Assembly: GCA_907165065.1 (NCBI GenBank) | Contig: OU015528.1 | Location: forward strand, 45,933,515 to 45,997,514 | Length of the DNA: 64,000 nucleotides | Source: Caprimulgus europaeus | Lineage: Eukaryota > Chordata > Aves > Caprimulgiformes > Caprimulgidae | Direction of reading: 5' to 3' | Shown here: in pieces, positions 1 through 11,960 of the stretch | Layout of the letters: the number at the start of each line of letters is the position of its first letter | Numbering within the stretch: the first letter of the stretch is position 1 | Program-made: the position numbers and the translations under genes | The notes under the pieces: generated by a model | Seen by the model: only the letters and a program-made list of their open reading frames with translations | The model's database searches: none | Told to the model about the DNA's origin: nothing

Positions 1-596
1 CTTAGCTAAGCTTTTCTCTTCACTCATGCCTAAGGAAGATAAGTGGTTTTTCAGACTGTCATATAGACCATTAAAATAGGACTATTCTGACTCTCTCCAA
101 GACATTTTCATGACTTCAGGTTGTTATCCTACATCTCTGAACACTACAGGAGTTTTTCAGTCAGGCTAGATAATCACTGTTGAATGCTAGCTTGTTGTAA
201 TTTAATAAACTACCTTCAGGGCTCTGAAAACAACCCCTTGATGGAGAGCCTAAGGTAAGCATGATCTTTTTATTCATTAGGACTTTAACAGTCCTGTAAC
301 TGGCTCTGGATGTAGTTATACAACAAGTAATGTAGCCACTTTTGTAGGGCAGAATAAGCTATTCTGGCTTAAAGCACATTTGCAAGTGTAAACCTGTGCC
401 TCCCCAGAGTCTGTGGCTCCTTAACTGTTACTTTCTAAACTGGTGCAGAGAAAGCTGCATAAACACAGTGTGTATACAAGCCTCTTCTTCAGTGGAGTCC
501 TGCTTCTAGTTATGACAGTTCAAAAAGCCAATCCTAGCACTGCCAGTGACTGGCAGGCATGGGATGATGTTACCCTCCACCTGTTGAAGGAGGGTA

Positions 597-620
597 ATTT
601 AAATAAATAAATAAATAAAT
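597..620. repeat. (AAAT)n microsatellite
   Basis: About six perfect AAAT units in tandem, short and uninterrupted. Confidence 0.9.
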
Positions 621-2189
621 GCAACAATAAGTAATACACCTTTGTCAAGGTTTGTTTTGGTGATACAAAAGGGCTGTACAGTGATGCTTTTACAGGTAGG
701 TGATAAACATGAGACCTAGAAAGCAACTGAAATGGAAAAAGATGCAACATATAAATGAGAAATAATGCAGTATTGTGTCCTGCAGCCTTTGCTTGACACA
801 GGAACCTTGAGCAGGTATGTTAGGAGGGAGATCCCTGATTCACTAGGAAATTGCCTAAAAAGCTGGCAAATGTGACAGTGAGGCAGAGCCTGTCTACAAG
901 TTTCTTTGGGCAAATGAAATTACAAGGAAAATAAGAAATCCAGAAACATCATTGTGCCACCGTGTATATCTTTGTCGAAGGCATAGCACAAATATTGTGG
1001 GCATTTCTGGTGATACTTCTTGAAACTTTCTTAGTGTGCATTTCAGGTCTTCATTTCTTGAAAAAGGAAAGAAACAGGAGGAGTGACCAGGGATGATCAG
1101 AGGTATACAACGTCTTATTAGTGAGGAGCAACAGTGTAAACCAGATCTCCAAAGCTTGTGAATGGGAATAATAAAGAATAAAGAGAGGATATGGTAGAGC
1201 TCTGTAGGATCATGAGTGGAAGAGAGAGGTGAAGGGAAGTGGTTGTTCATAATCTCTTCTAGTGCAAAACTTTGGAGATTACATGTTTCAGACAAAGAAA
1301 AAGAGCTATTCCTTCACAGGATCTGTGGTTTCTTTCCATGGAAAATTATATATGCTAAAAATTTATGTAAATTCAGAAGCCAACTGGACAAACTTTATGA
1401 CAGAGAATAGGAAAAAAGTAACATTTAGGGAACAGTTTCTGAAACTACTACAGGTCTTGAAAATCCTGTCATCTCTCCAATATTTAAGGCAGGGAGTGGG
1501 TGAGACCATGCAAAGCCTCAGAAAATTGGACACATGTAACTCGTTGAGATGCACAGTGTTATTAAGTGGCTTTCTATTCAGCCAGTCCAGCTCCAGGGAA
1601 GTTTTGTGACTAGTAGCTTTTCTGTTTGCTTATTTAAAGGTTTGCCGTTGTTTGGGGGTTTTTTGCATCTGATGTAGTCAGAAGTGTTTCAACATTTTCA
1701 AAGCTATACTTGAAGCATAATCTGGGCTTAGATGCGATTTCATGAATCATTCATGTTACCAGTGACAAGAGATTTGATGCTGTGTTAGAGAAGTGATATT
1801 TAAACTTCTGAAAAATTATTTAATCTAATGTGGAAATCCTGATGTTGATGTAGCCTTTTTTCCCAAGGTGCAGAGAAAGATAGCCATGCTTTTCTGGATG
1901 TGCTTGTTATCTAAGTAGGGCAAAGGGTGGAGGAAAAGGGGAACTGCCTTTAGACTGTGCTTTCAGGCGTGTGTACAGAGATCTGCAGGTGAATTTTTCT
2001 CTCTTACACATTCATTTCCACCTAGGATTCAGAGTAAGCAGAATCATGGCATCAAGCATAGCTGCCTCTGCTGAGCCTCAGATGAAACTGGTTTTGCATG
2101 AGAAACCTTTTATGTTACTTGCCCTTTCTGAGCTCCCCCTTATAAAGGCTAGCTTCAAAACATGAAAAAGCTGAAGCTGTCTGCAGAGC

Positions 2190-2212
2190 ATCATTGATTT
2201 TAATGGGAAATG
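2190..2212. repeat. Short copy of an old CATTGA..AATGG motif
   Basis: The core TCATTGATTTTAATGGG matches the motif seen again at 58588-58618 and 58142-58163. I know this motif as a very common old interspersed-repeat fragment in turtle, crocodile and bird DNA, but the family name is uncertain. Confidence 0.35.
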
Positions 2213-5087
2213 TGGCAATTTGCACAAGGTGAGAAAAGAGTGCTTAGCTATTTACGTTGGACAAATTATCTTACTTTCTCCTTTCCTGGATGTAAAAGTT
2301 GAAAGGAACTAAATATGTAATTTTTCCCTTTATATACTGCACCTTAAAGCCTCATTTTCCACTCTCTGACCATGCTTCCAAAGTGCTTCCTTATGACCTT
2401 ACTTATCTATGCCTTGATGACTGCAGGCTTTCCAGAGCTGCTTTGCTTCTTGTGGCCCTACGTGATACTGCAGCTGAGATTTTCTTCCTCACTTCTTGAT
2501 CTGTGCTCCCCTGCACTTGCTCTACTCTGAAAAGGGCCTTGAAGAAAGGGTCTACCTCACTCTGCTCCTAAGGCCTCCAAATAGGGCTAAAACAGAATAA
2601 AAGACCCACATAAAGAAGAGAAATAGCTGGAGTAATCTGTCTCCAGCATGAGCACTGACACTCTGGTAATACCAAACTGAAAGGACTTAATGCACCTGCC
2701 AGCAGCAGTTTGTTATCTTAGAGAGGGTCTACAAAGCAGGTCAGGGCACTTGGGGCTAATTAAGCACTGTTCGCTAATGGATTGTTTATATAGTTTTATA
2801 ACTCTGCATTGCATTATTATTGCTTATTCATGTTCATATTATCTCTGGCTAGAGAAAGGCACAACAGGAAGCAACCCATAAATATATCATAAATATATGC
2901 CTGTACCCCAAAGTGGTACACGGTGGAACAGAACTGGTGCTGACCCAAACCTGACAGTTGCTACTGGGGGGTGCCTCCCCAGGTGGAGAGATGTCTCAAT
3001 CCTCACACAGTATAATTTGGATACAGAGCCTTGCTGACCCCAGTTCTGGCACTAGAGCTGTCTCCACCAGTAACAGAGCCACTGCACTATGCTTGGTCAA
3101 ACAGGGCAGGCAAGCTGGATGAGGTCCACTGGGTACAGGTGTTGCTCCATGCAGAGGTGTGTGGTGCACAATACCTTCTAGCCAGGGCTAAGACATGACC
3201 AAAGCAGATGTCCCATCCGACACCTTGGCAGAGTGACTTCTGAGCAGAGCAGGATGTGGTTGTTCATCACTGCAGCATCTGACAAGCCAACAAAACAAAT
3301 ATCGCCATCATGTAAGAAACTTTGCATGCAGGCACACTGTAGTGCTTTCTATTTTCAGTTATTTCACCCTCCTTTTTTTTTCTTTATGTTTGATTTTATT
3401 GCTTTCTGACTTGGAAGTACTTTAGTACTCCACTTAAATGTTCTCACATGCAGGTTTTATCTGGAGAATTATAAATTCTTTAGTGTTATAAGCCTACTAC
3501 CACTTTATAAGAGGCAAAATATGCTCAATGTAAAAGAAATGCCGCTTTGGAAAATAATAATAGTAAAAAAAGGCCTAGATAGGAGCAATAAAAGTTAGCC
3601 AGAAGCAGGGTAGAGGCTGCTCTTCCCTGCTGGCAAACGACACAGCTGAGAGAGGTTGGTATGGAGGCAGTGAAGGTGTTTCTCTTACATGAACCTGCAA
3701 GGCTCAAACATAGCTCCTCAAATCAGAGGAGAACAAAAGGGCAGCAAGAAGAGCAGCTCCTCAGGGAAACAGGAAGCTTGTTTTGGAAAAAAAAGGTAGA
3801 AATATGGTAAGGAAGAGAAAGACATGTAAAGATTTGAAAATACAGGAAAGGAATATTGCTGCATGCAGGAAAGAAAAAGAGCTGAGTGATACATATAATA
3901 CTTGAAGGCTCAAATTGCATCCAGCTTTAAAACACTAAACTTCCACTTCCTGCTCTTAAATACTTGGTTTGCAGCCAGCCAGGTGTAGGTGTTTGAGCCC
4001 TGTCCAGAAGCTCATCTTCCAAAGTGAACAGTTGACTGTGCCTACTGGCCAGTAGGTAAGTCTTTCACTTGCCTCTGCACTGCAGCCCTGCAATTGAAAT
4101 GGTTGCTCATGTTTCATTATATTAAGCCACAGGAAGAGGCAGGAGAAACTCCTGGGTTTTGTAGGGTCTATACTGCCTGTCAGAGCACGCCAGTGTACTC
4201 CTACTCAGCTACTGAGGCTGCCAAGTTCACTTAGAAATGACCATGCTTCAGGGACAGGTGCAATCAGAGGCCACATAGGCCAGGCATACACTGGGATTTT
4301 GGTGTCAGCAACTCTATGGCCAAGCCTGAAGGCAGGAGAAAAACTTCACCAAACATAGTTAGTTGAAGATGCAGTTTGCAGTATACTGCTGAAGAACTTG
4401 TCTTTCTTTCTAGATGTCTTGTCTGGGTATTGTCATGCTGCAAAAAGTAATTGATGTCAACTTTAACATTTACTCTTCAGTGATCTCTGCACTGTTTTCT
4501 CACATCTCTGACCTGCAAATCCGAGGATTCATCAGCAGTGTGGGATATTTGCAGAAAGAATAGGGGGGTTTACTCTAGGGTCTGCTTAGTGGCAATACTT
4601 CATCATGTTTTCTTCTTCCACTATTCCCAATGCTTTTCTACTTTTGATTTCCCTTCTCTTTGTCTTTGTTTTTCTGCATGTTTTCTGGGGATGTATTTTC
4701 AATTGCCAATATCTCTTTTAAAAGGATTTCGCACACAGGAGAACAAGTTAATACCACAGTTTACTGCAATATTACTATCTTACATTTTTACAGACATTTA
4801 CTTCTAGTTTAGCAACAGGAAAATACATAGAAAAGCAAGATCTGGTCTCTCTCTAGAAAAATCTGAAATTATAATTAAACAAGGACACTTGCATTTTTGG
4901 TCTTTACCTGATTCTTATGAAAATAATGGAAATTCACTCTATTAACTGCAGTAGCAAAGAGAGTGTGGTGAAGAACTCCTAACTATATTGCACATCTTTG
5001 TTGCACACTATGGTAGTTTTTGAGCACTTCTAAATTTTAAATGTGTTCAAAGAATAATCTGTAAAATTTCTAATAATTTTGGCACAT

Positions 5088-5545
5088 TCTTCACAGAATC
5101 ACAAAATGTCAGGGATTGGAAGGGACCTCAAAAGATCATCTAGTCCAGTCCCCCTGCCAGAGCAGGAACACCTAGATGAGTTCACACAAGAAGGCGTCCA
5201 GCTGGGTTTTGATTGTCTCCAGAGGAGACTCCACAACCTCCCTGGGCAGCCTGTTCCAGTGCTCTGTTACCCTCACAGTAAAGAAGTTTCTTCTGAAGTT
5301 TAAGCGGAACCTCCTGTGTTCCAGCTTACACCCACTGCCCCTTGTCCTACCATTGGACATGACCGAGAAGAGCCTGGCTCCATCCTCGGGACACTCGCCC
5401 TTTACATATTTATAAACATTAATGAGGTCACTCCTCAGTCTCCTCTTCTCCAAGCCAAAGAGGCCCAGCTCCCTCAGCCTTTCCTCATAAGGGAGATGTT
5501 CCACTCCCTTAATTATCTTGGTGGCTCTGTGCTGGACTCTCTCAA
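5088..5545 (-). mobile_element. CR1 LINE fragment, 5'-truncated, 3' end at left
   Basis: The left edge starts with the reverse complement of the CR1 3' tail (CACAGAATCACAAAATG), followed by the typical GGAAGGGACCT and CCTGGGCAGCCTGTTCCA blocks. The minus-strand frame reads the C-terminal end of the CR1 second open frame, with [32 protein letters not shown] and [13 protein letters not shown] in order. This frame is still open through about 130 residues, so the copy is comparatively well preserved. The usual sequence is lost beyond about 5545, consistent with 5' truncation during insertion. It is a dead copy lacking the endonuclease and most of the reverse transcriptase. Confidence 0.93.
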
Positions 5546-6898
5546 GCAGTGGGTAGTTTGGCATTATAATTTTATAGCACCACTCTAGTGAAATAAACAG
5601 AAGGTTACATATAACTAGAGTAAAACTGTTGATAGGATATAATTTTGGATGTGAACAGTCTGCAGATTTTACAGTCCTTAAGAATAATGATCTGGCTGCA
5701 GTATCCTTTATTTTGGTGTCTGGAAATAAGTACTGCACAAATAGTTTAGGAAGCTGAGTCACAGCTGCACAACAGTTTATAGACTGTTTTCAGAATGTGA
5801 AGAAGCAATTTATTTGAACCTCAGAGAAATGTAGCAGTCAGTTTATGTTTGGAACCAGTGCCTAAAGTAGATCACTCATTTCATGACCAAATGAAAGCAC
5901 AGTCTGAGATCTAGCTGGTAAGTATATGCCCATGTGAGGTTCATGTTTAGCATTGGTAGAACAACTTACTGACTCCAGTGTAAGCTTCAGAGAGATGGAT
6001 GTTTTAAACAGTGCGACAGCCAGTGGTGATGCTAAAAGGAAACACTGGTGGTTAATTTTTTAATACCTTAGGAATAATTGCACAATATTGTGAGCATCAC
6101 AAAGTTCTAGTGACTCCACAAGAAGTAAAGAGCTCATTTTATAGCTGGGACTTATCTTCCCACTGGTTGAAGCCCTTATGGCTAATTTATACGGCTAACG
6201 TAGTCAAAGAAGTATGGTGTCCAGACCTGCTCATTGTCATTCTGCTCACGTGGATTACCACGCTGCCTTTCCCAAAATGAATTAATTGAAATTCCAGGGT
6301 GACTAGGATTTGCTGTCTATGTTAAAAAAGATGTGATTTTGACAGCCTTCAGAAACAGCCAGCAGTTACATTAGCCCTTTAACTGGGAGGTATATGAGCA
6401 GTTGCTGAGGAGTCCTTGTCTGTTAACCCTTCCTGCAGGAGATGACCTCTGATGAAGTGCAGCAAAGTCAAGTAGCAAGTGTGCAGCTTCGATTCTGGAT
6501 GCACAGAGCCACCTTAAAGGAGAGCAATTTGCACAGCCTTTCCTCACATGTGTGACCCCACTGTTCTCAGCATTTGACTATAGAAGTGACATCTCTTTTC
6601 CCCTTGGTAGTATGTTATGGATCAAAGTGTATTAAGACTTCAGAAAGTCAAAACCTCCTCCTTGACCTGGAGGTTCACATACATAGACTTTCAGTAGAAC
6701 TGAAAGACTAGAGTCATTAAGGCATTCTCTGACATTTCTGTGGAGGAGTCTTTTCAGAAAAATGAGCAGTCTAATCAATGATGTCTAATGATTTTGAGTG
6801 TCTGCAATTTACGATGTCCTTACAGTATCTATGTTTCCAGTTTCTAGGGTCTACTTTTCCATCTGCTTCTCAGCTTGCCCATTTTTCCTTTGTTGTTG

Positions 6899-6921
6899 TT
6901 TTTTTTTTTTAAAAAAAAAAA
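6899..6921. repeat. Abutting poly(T)/poly(A) tract
   Basis: Twelve T are followed directly by eleven A, an almost perfect self-complementary homopolymer pair. A second pair of this kind lies at 23308-23327. Confidence 0.9.
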
Positions 6922-7740
6922 CCCAAAGAGTGGCTACTGATAAAAGCAGTAAGAGTCACAGTAAAATTAAGCATAAAACAGGAGCATAGAATTATCATTC
7001 AGCTTTGTTGCCCAAAAGAGATTAAGGTTTTCACCAGAGTATGCTAAGAGCAATGCAAATGAAGTTGGAGCAATTGCATCAATGTGAACATAAGGAAGTC
7101 AGAATCAGTGTTTTCTACTGCAAGATAGTATTTTGTTCTAAGACTTTATAATAGACACATAGGAAATTTCAGCTTTGCTTTTCTTTTTGGAAAAGTAAAG
7201 TCTGTTTTTCATCACAATTTCTATTTAAAAATTGGCTATGTGACAAATCTGAGAATGTCTGGTGTGAAAGACAATTTCTAGTGTTGTAGGTAATGTTTCA
7301 TGGGACTAGTGAAAGTGGAATTGTTTTTCAAGCATAAGGTCATATTATTATTACTTGTAGCCTTACTGTTTTCCCCAAAACAGACCTTTACTTTTTTCCT
7401 TAAAAGCTGATCGCTACCTGAAGTGAAGCATCTTTTCCATATGATGAGACTTCCTAACACTTTTGAATGCTCAGAATAAAACAATCCATTTTTGTCAAGT
7501 TCTAGTCCATCAATCAGAAAACTGTTATTTAATAAACTCTGTGGTAGTTACCTCATTAATATTGTCCAGTGTGAGCTATGTGGGTTTTTTGAAGGAATGG
7601 AAGATAACTCCTCCTGCAGGCTAGTAATGCAGTAAATCATGACTCTGTATTACTTTAAATATATATTAGAGTGGCTGATTCTGATGTCTGCAGCACAGCA
7701 GCAAAGATGTTCACATTTTTCATTTTCATATAAAATTAAT

Positions 7741-7800
7741 GGGGTTTTAGGGGTTTTTTTGTTTGGTTGTTGTTTGTGGGGTTTTTTTCTTTTTCTTCTT
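7741..7800. repeat. T/G-rich low-complexity tract
   Basis: Runs of GGGG, T7, GTTTGG and GTTGTTTG without A for most of its length, then a pyrimidine-rich stretch. It lies just upstream of two candidate 3' splice sites for the ANO4 start-codon exon and could add to their polypyrimidine context. Confidence 0.7.
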
Positions 7801-7895
7801 CAAGAAGGCTGTTACAGCTCTATGACAATTTTTTTATTTCAGTTTTTCTGTGCTCGTCTCCTGTATCTAATAGTACTAATTCTTATTCCTGTCAG

Positions 7896-8032
7896 GTATA
7901 AGTTTATCTATTCATGGGGCTGAAAAACGTGAGCAAATCTGTCAGAGAAGAACTGCAGCAAGCTACCCAGTGTCACAGTGTCTGCCTGTGGTTGGACATC
8001 CTTCACTCCCACAAGTCAGAAGGTCAATAAAA
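7896..8032 (+). other. ANO4: Candidate 5' UTR portion of the ANO4 start-codon exon
   Basis: A good 3' splice site (pyrimidine-rich run ending CCTGTCAG at 7895) lies 137 bases before the start codon. A second candidate (TTTTTTATTTCAG) ends at about 7840. The ANO4 frame has no stop codon between 7896 and the ATG at 8033, but also no earlier in-frame ATG. The exact exon start is therefore inferred, and a transcription start inside this stretch cannot be excluded. Confidence 0.45.
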
Positions 8033-8102
8033 ATGGAAGCCTCATCTTCTGGATCTAGTATTTCAGCAGTCACTGGTGGAAAAGCAAAAACTCATCAGCC
8101 AG
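8033..8102 (+). CDS. ANO4: ANO4 coding exon 1 (start codon)
   Basis: Encodes 23 codons starting MEASSSG and ending KAKTHQP, plus the first base of codon 24, before the donor GGTAACA at 8103. The ATG has A at -3 and G at +4, a strong initiation context, and it is the first in-frame ATG. MEASSSG equals the start of mammalian ANO4 as I remember it, and the KxxxHP ending before the EG junction also fits. The middle of the exon (SSISAV) looks about five residues longer than the mammalian form. The segment is Ser/Gly/Lys-rich, has no signal peptide and should be disordered and cytosolic. The phase-1 end matches the next exon. Confidence 0.9.
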
Positions 8103-10883
8103 GTAACAGATTTGGCTTGACACCTTTTTCAGTTCCATTTCTTGTGTGATGTGGCATGATGTTGTGAAGCTGGTATTAATAGCATAAGATCATGCTTGTA
8201 TGGAGGGCAATCTATAGATCATCAGACCTGTCAATTGATGTTTGTCTACATTTTGTCAGTTACAGATCATAGGGAGTAACAACAGTTGGGACGCATGAAA
8301 GTGGGAAATAAAAATGGAAGTTTAATCATAAACATAAAACGTAGTGGTATCCAAAATGTTAATGCATAGAGAGCTATGGGCTGTTGTTTTTTTTAATACT
8401 GCCCCCCTTATATATGTCTAATTTTTATCCCTGAGGTAATGGCAATGCTCTAGAGGTTGAAGGCATCCCCCGTGGAACTCAGTAATTTACATTACATTGA
8501 ACAAAGGCACAATCCAGAGTGTAGATCAAAGTCTTGATGCTAGAATGCAAACAAAAACTCTAGATCTGAAGGAGTTTCTACAACATATGTTAACTGGTTA
8601 AGAAAGCGAAACTTTTTAAAAGAAAAAAAGAATCTCCTGGGAACCATCAAATTCTAATTGACATCATGAGTTCATTCCTTGTTATGTTAATTGCCAGAGC
8701 TATTTTAGAAGTATATTTTCTTATAACGGGGGAATACACTTGTGCTGGCCATGTTCAGTCATTCTTCACAGTGAAAATTAAACTCCAAATTTCTTTCCTG
8801 AGTAGCACAAATTAAGGCTGCCCATGAAGCCAGTTTTGTAGCTTCTACATCAAAGAATCTCAATAATCTCCCATTATCGCTGCCCAGGAAAGAGCATGAT
8901 ACACCCTGTATGCAGCTGCTTGAGTGCTGCGAGCAGAGTTTATTTGTGTGAGACAGACAATTCTGCCTGGAAACCCTTAGTGTGCTTCCAAAACCTTACA
9001 GATCTAGTAAATTACTTCATTTTTGTAGAAGTTGAAAACTTAGATTATTTATTGTGGGTTGCTGTGCAGGTCTATTGCCATGAGATTCATGCATCCATAC
9101 CATTTAGTCTCCATAATCTTTGTCAACATAGATTAATTAAGAATATACAGTGACTCATAACCATGTTTGGTTTATTTCAGTTCCTCTGTTCACTTCTTTG
9201 TCCTTCTATTTTTTCAGCTATGTTTTTTATTTCTTTGAAATACAGAAATCACTACTACAAAAATGTTGATATTGCTAAACACATAATCATGACTGCAGCA
9301 TGACAAAGAACCTCTGCATCACAGTTTATGAAAAAAGTATCCTGAACATGCACAATAATTATGTTCATTTTGAGCTGCTACACATCTATGTGTTGGTAGA
9401 TGCAGCCTGTGCTTTAATACTCAATGATGTGCAAGTAACATATGCTGGCTTCTGATTGAGAAAAAGATCCCTTTTTAGGTAGACCCCAGAGATTTCCTAA
9501 AATGGAGCTCATTAGTGAGCATCATTTGGATGACGATTCTCTGAGGAATTCAGCTTTCGGTAGAGATTTATGAGATTAGTTTTGTCTGGCATATTCTGCT
9601 CTGTAGACAATAACAACATTTATGACCTACAGAGAACATGCTTGGCAGCTTGGTACAAGGAGTTGTATAGTATTATGAGCTTCACTGAAGATAAGAGGGG
9701 TTAATAGTACCCAGAGCCTTAAATAGGCTGCAGATTCTTATAAATAAGTTGTATGATAGGAGTCTTCTCTCAACCAAATTACAGTGTAATTATTTCATCT
9801 GGAATGAAGTAATGTTTTTAAGATTTGGGTCTGACTTTCTAGTTCTATATAAGAGCATTAAATTTGTCTCTGTGTCCAGGTTAAATTACAACCGTTTAGA
9901 CTGTATGCAAGTAGAGTCTAAGAAAGATTAAGGTCATGCAGCAATAAGTAACACTCCTAAGAAAAAAAAATAATTTAAACTTAAAATCATATGTTCTTAA
10001 TTCTTAGTCAGCCACAAATTAACAGCTGTAACTTCATAAATAATTAGCCTAATACACTAGCTGACCAATGGCAGTACCTTAGCTAAGGCTGTACATTATG
10101 AATAGTTAGGTACTTCAGGTACTATTAATTCTTTTTAATTGACAGCTGATTCCTTTGGCTGAAATTGTGCAAGCTCGCAAAGAAATACTGCTCAGCCACA
10201 AGCAGAGCCACAGCTTCTGAGCTCTGATTTTAAGCAGATCAGAAGTTAACAAGTAAATGAAACAAAACACAGAGGTAAATGGAGAAATTAAGAAAATGGC
10301 TACAAATGTGAAGGCTCCTGCTACCTCTGCAGGTGCACCTGTATGAGGAAATTTCCTCTTAGAAAGGAGAAAAGACAAGTAGAACAATCAGTTGGTAAAT
10401 TTAGATGCAATGATATTAAGGTAAATATGCATTCCTTGCAGAATCACAGAGGGATGGTATTTTTAGTTGAGAAACCCCCAGTTACACAAGCAGTTGCATT
10501 ATATTTTGGTTAATGGTGTACCAGGCTACTGAAGTACAGGGTTCAAGGAACTTGGGACAAACCTTTGGCTGGTATAAGTTGTTACAACTCTCCAGAAGAT
10601 GATTTATGTTCAGTGTGTATGTGTTGCACACAGGGGGCTTATTTTGAAAGCAATGTTAGTCATCATTTAGGTAATCTGTAAGAGCAGCAGAGACAAATAC
10701 TGAAAAAGCTTAGAGGAGGTTAAACTGTCATCCCAATCCATTCCTTCAATGTCAGGGGTGGGAAAATCTGAGAGAAAAAAAAAAAATGCTTGCCTCACTT
10801 CTGAGAGCATGTCACCTTAGCTATGGAATAAGCAGGACTTTATTTTCTGGTTTTCTGCCTGTTCTTTCCACTAATACTCTTTA

Positions 10884-11960
10884 GTCACAGAGTCATAGAA
10901 TCACAGAATCGTTAAGGTTGGAAATCCTTAAGATTATCAAGTCCAACCATCAACCTACATCACCATGCCCACTAAACCATGTCCTGAAGTGCCATGTCTA
11001 TACATTTTTTGATCACCTCCAGTGATGGTGACTCCACCACTTCCCTGGGCAGCCTGTTCCAATGCTTGACCACTCTTTCAGTAGTTTTTCCTAATATCCA
11101 ATCTAAACCTCCTCTGATGCAGCTTGAGGCCATTTTCTCTTGTCCTGTCACTAGTTACTTGAGAGAAGAAACCAACACCCACCTCACCACAACCTCCTTT
11201 CAGGCAGTTGCCTAGAGCAATAAGGTCTCCTCTCAGCCTCCTTTTCTCCAGACTAAACAACCCCAATTCCCTCAGCTGCTCCTCATAAGACGTGCTCTAG
11301 AGCACTCACCAGCTTCATTGCTCTTCTTTGGATAAGCTTCAGCAACAAAATGTCCTTCTTGTAGTAATGGGCCCAAAAATGAATACAGTACTTGAGGTGC
11401 AGCCTCAACAGTGCTGAGGATGATAATTTGCCTAGTCCTGTTGGCCTTCTAGGGCACACTGCTGGCTCATGTTCAGATGACTGTTGACCAGTACTCCCAG
11501 GTCCTTTTCTGCCAGGAAGCTTTCCAGCCACTCTTCCTGAGGCCTGTAGTGTTGCATGGGGTTGTTGTAACCCAGCTGCAGGACCCAGCACTTGGCCTTG
11601 TTAAACCCCATATAACTGACCTTCATCCATTAATCCATCCTGTCCAGGTCCCTCTGTAGAGAATTCCTACACTCAAGCAGATCAACACTCCCACCCAGCT
11701 TGGTGTCATCTGCAAACTTACTGTGGGTGCACTCAATCCCCTTGTCCAGATCATTGATAAAGATTTTAAAGACTGACCCCAAAAATGAGCCCTAGGGAAC
11801 ACCACTAGTGACCAGCTGCCAGCTGAATTTAACTCCGTTCAACACAACTTTCCGGGCTTGGCTGTACAGCCAGATTTTATTCAGCAAGGAGTACACCTGT
11901 CCAAGCTATGAGCTGCCAGCTTCTCTAGGAGCATGCTGTGGGAGACAGTGTCAAGCCTAA
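10884..11960 (-). mobile_element. CR1 LINE fragment, about 1.08 kb, with remnant of the reverse-transcriptase domain
   Basis: The left edge is the reverse complement of the CR1 3' tail (TCATAGAATCACAGAATCG). Reading leftward on the minus strand, the blocks are in normal CR1 order. They include [11 protein letters not shown] (FADD at 11705-11716, the polymerase metal-binding box), [19 protein letters not shown], and [16 protein letters not shown]. These sit in different frames, so small insertions or deletions have broken the coding sequence. The copy stops near 11960, in the block that normally continues to further polymerase motifs. It is the longest CR1 piece in the window and cannot be active. 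Confidence 0.93.

Larger units (their letters stand above)
1..7895. other. 5' flank or 5'-UTR intron of ANO4, no gene seen
   Basis: No open frame here resembles a known protein. The stretch holds an (AAAT)n tract near 600, one CR1 copy at 5088-5545, an abutting T/A homopolymer pair at 6899-6921 and a T/G-rich tract at 7741-7800. A moderately GC-richer part (2890-3290) has no recognised repeat or exon. Upstream noncoding ANO4 exons or a promoter could be here, but none can be pointed to. Confidence 0.6.

Noticed and set aside
5172-5762. 196-codon minus-strand open frame as a host gene
   Set aside because: Residues match the C-terminal end of the CR1 LINE protein; the rest is read-through into flanking intron.
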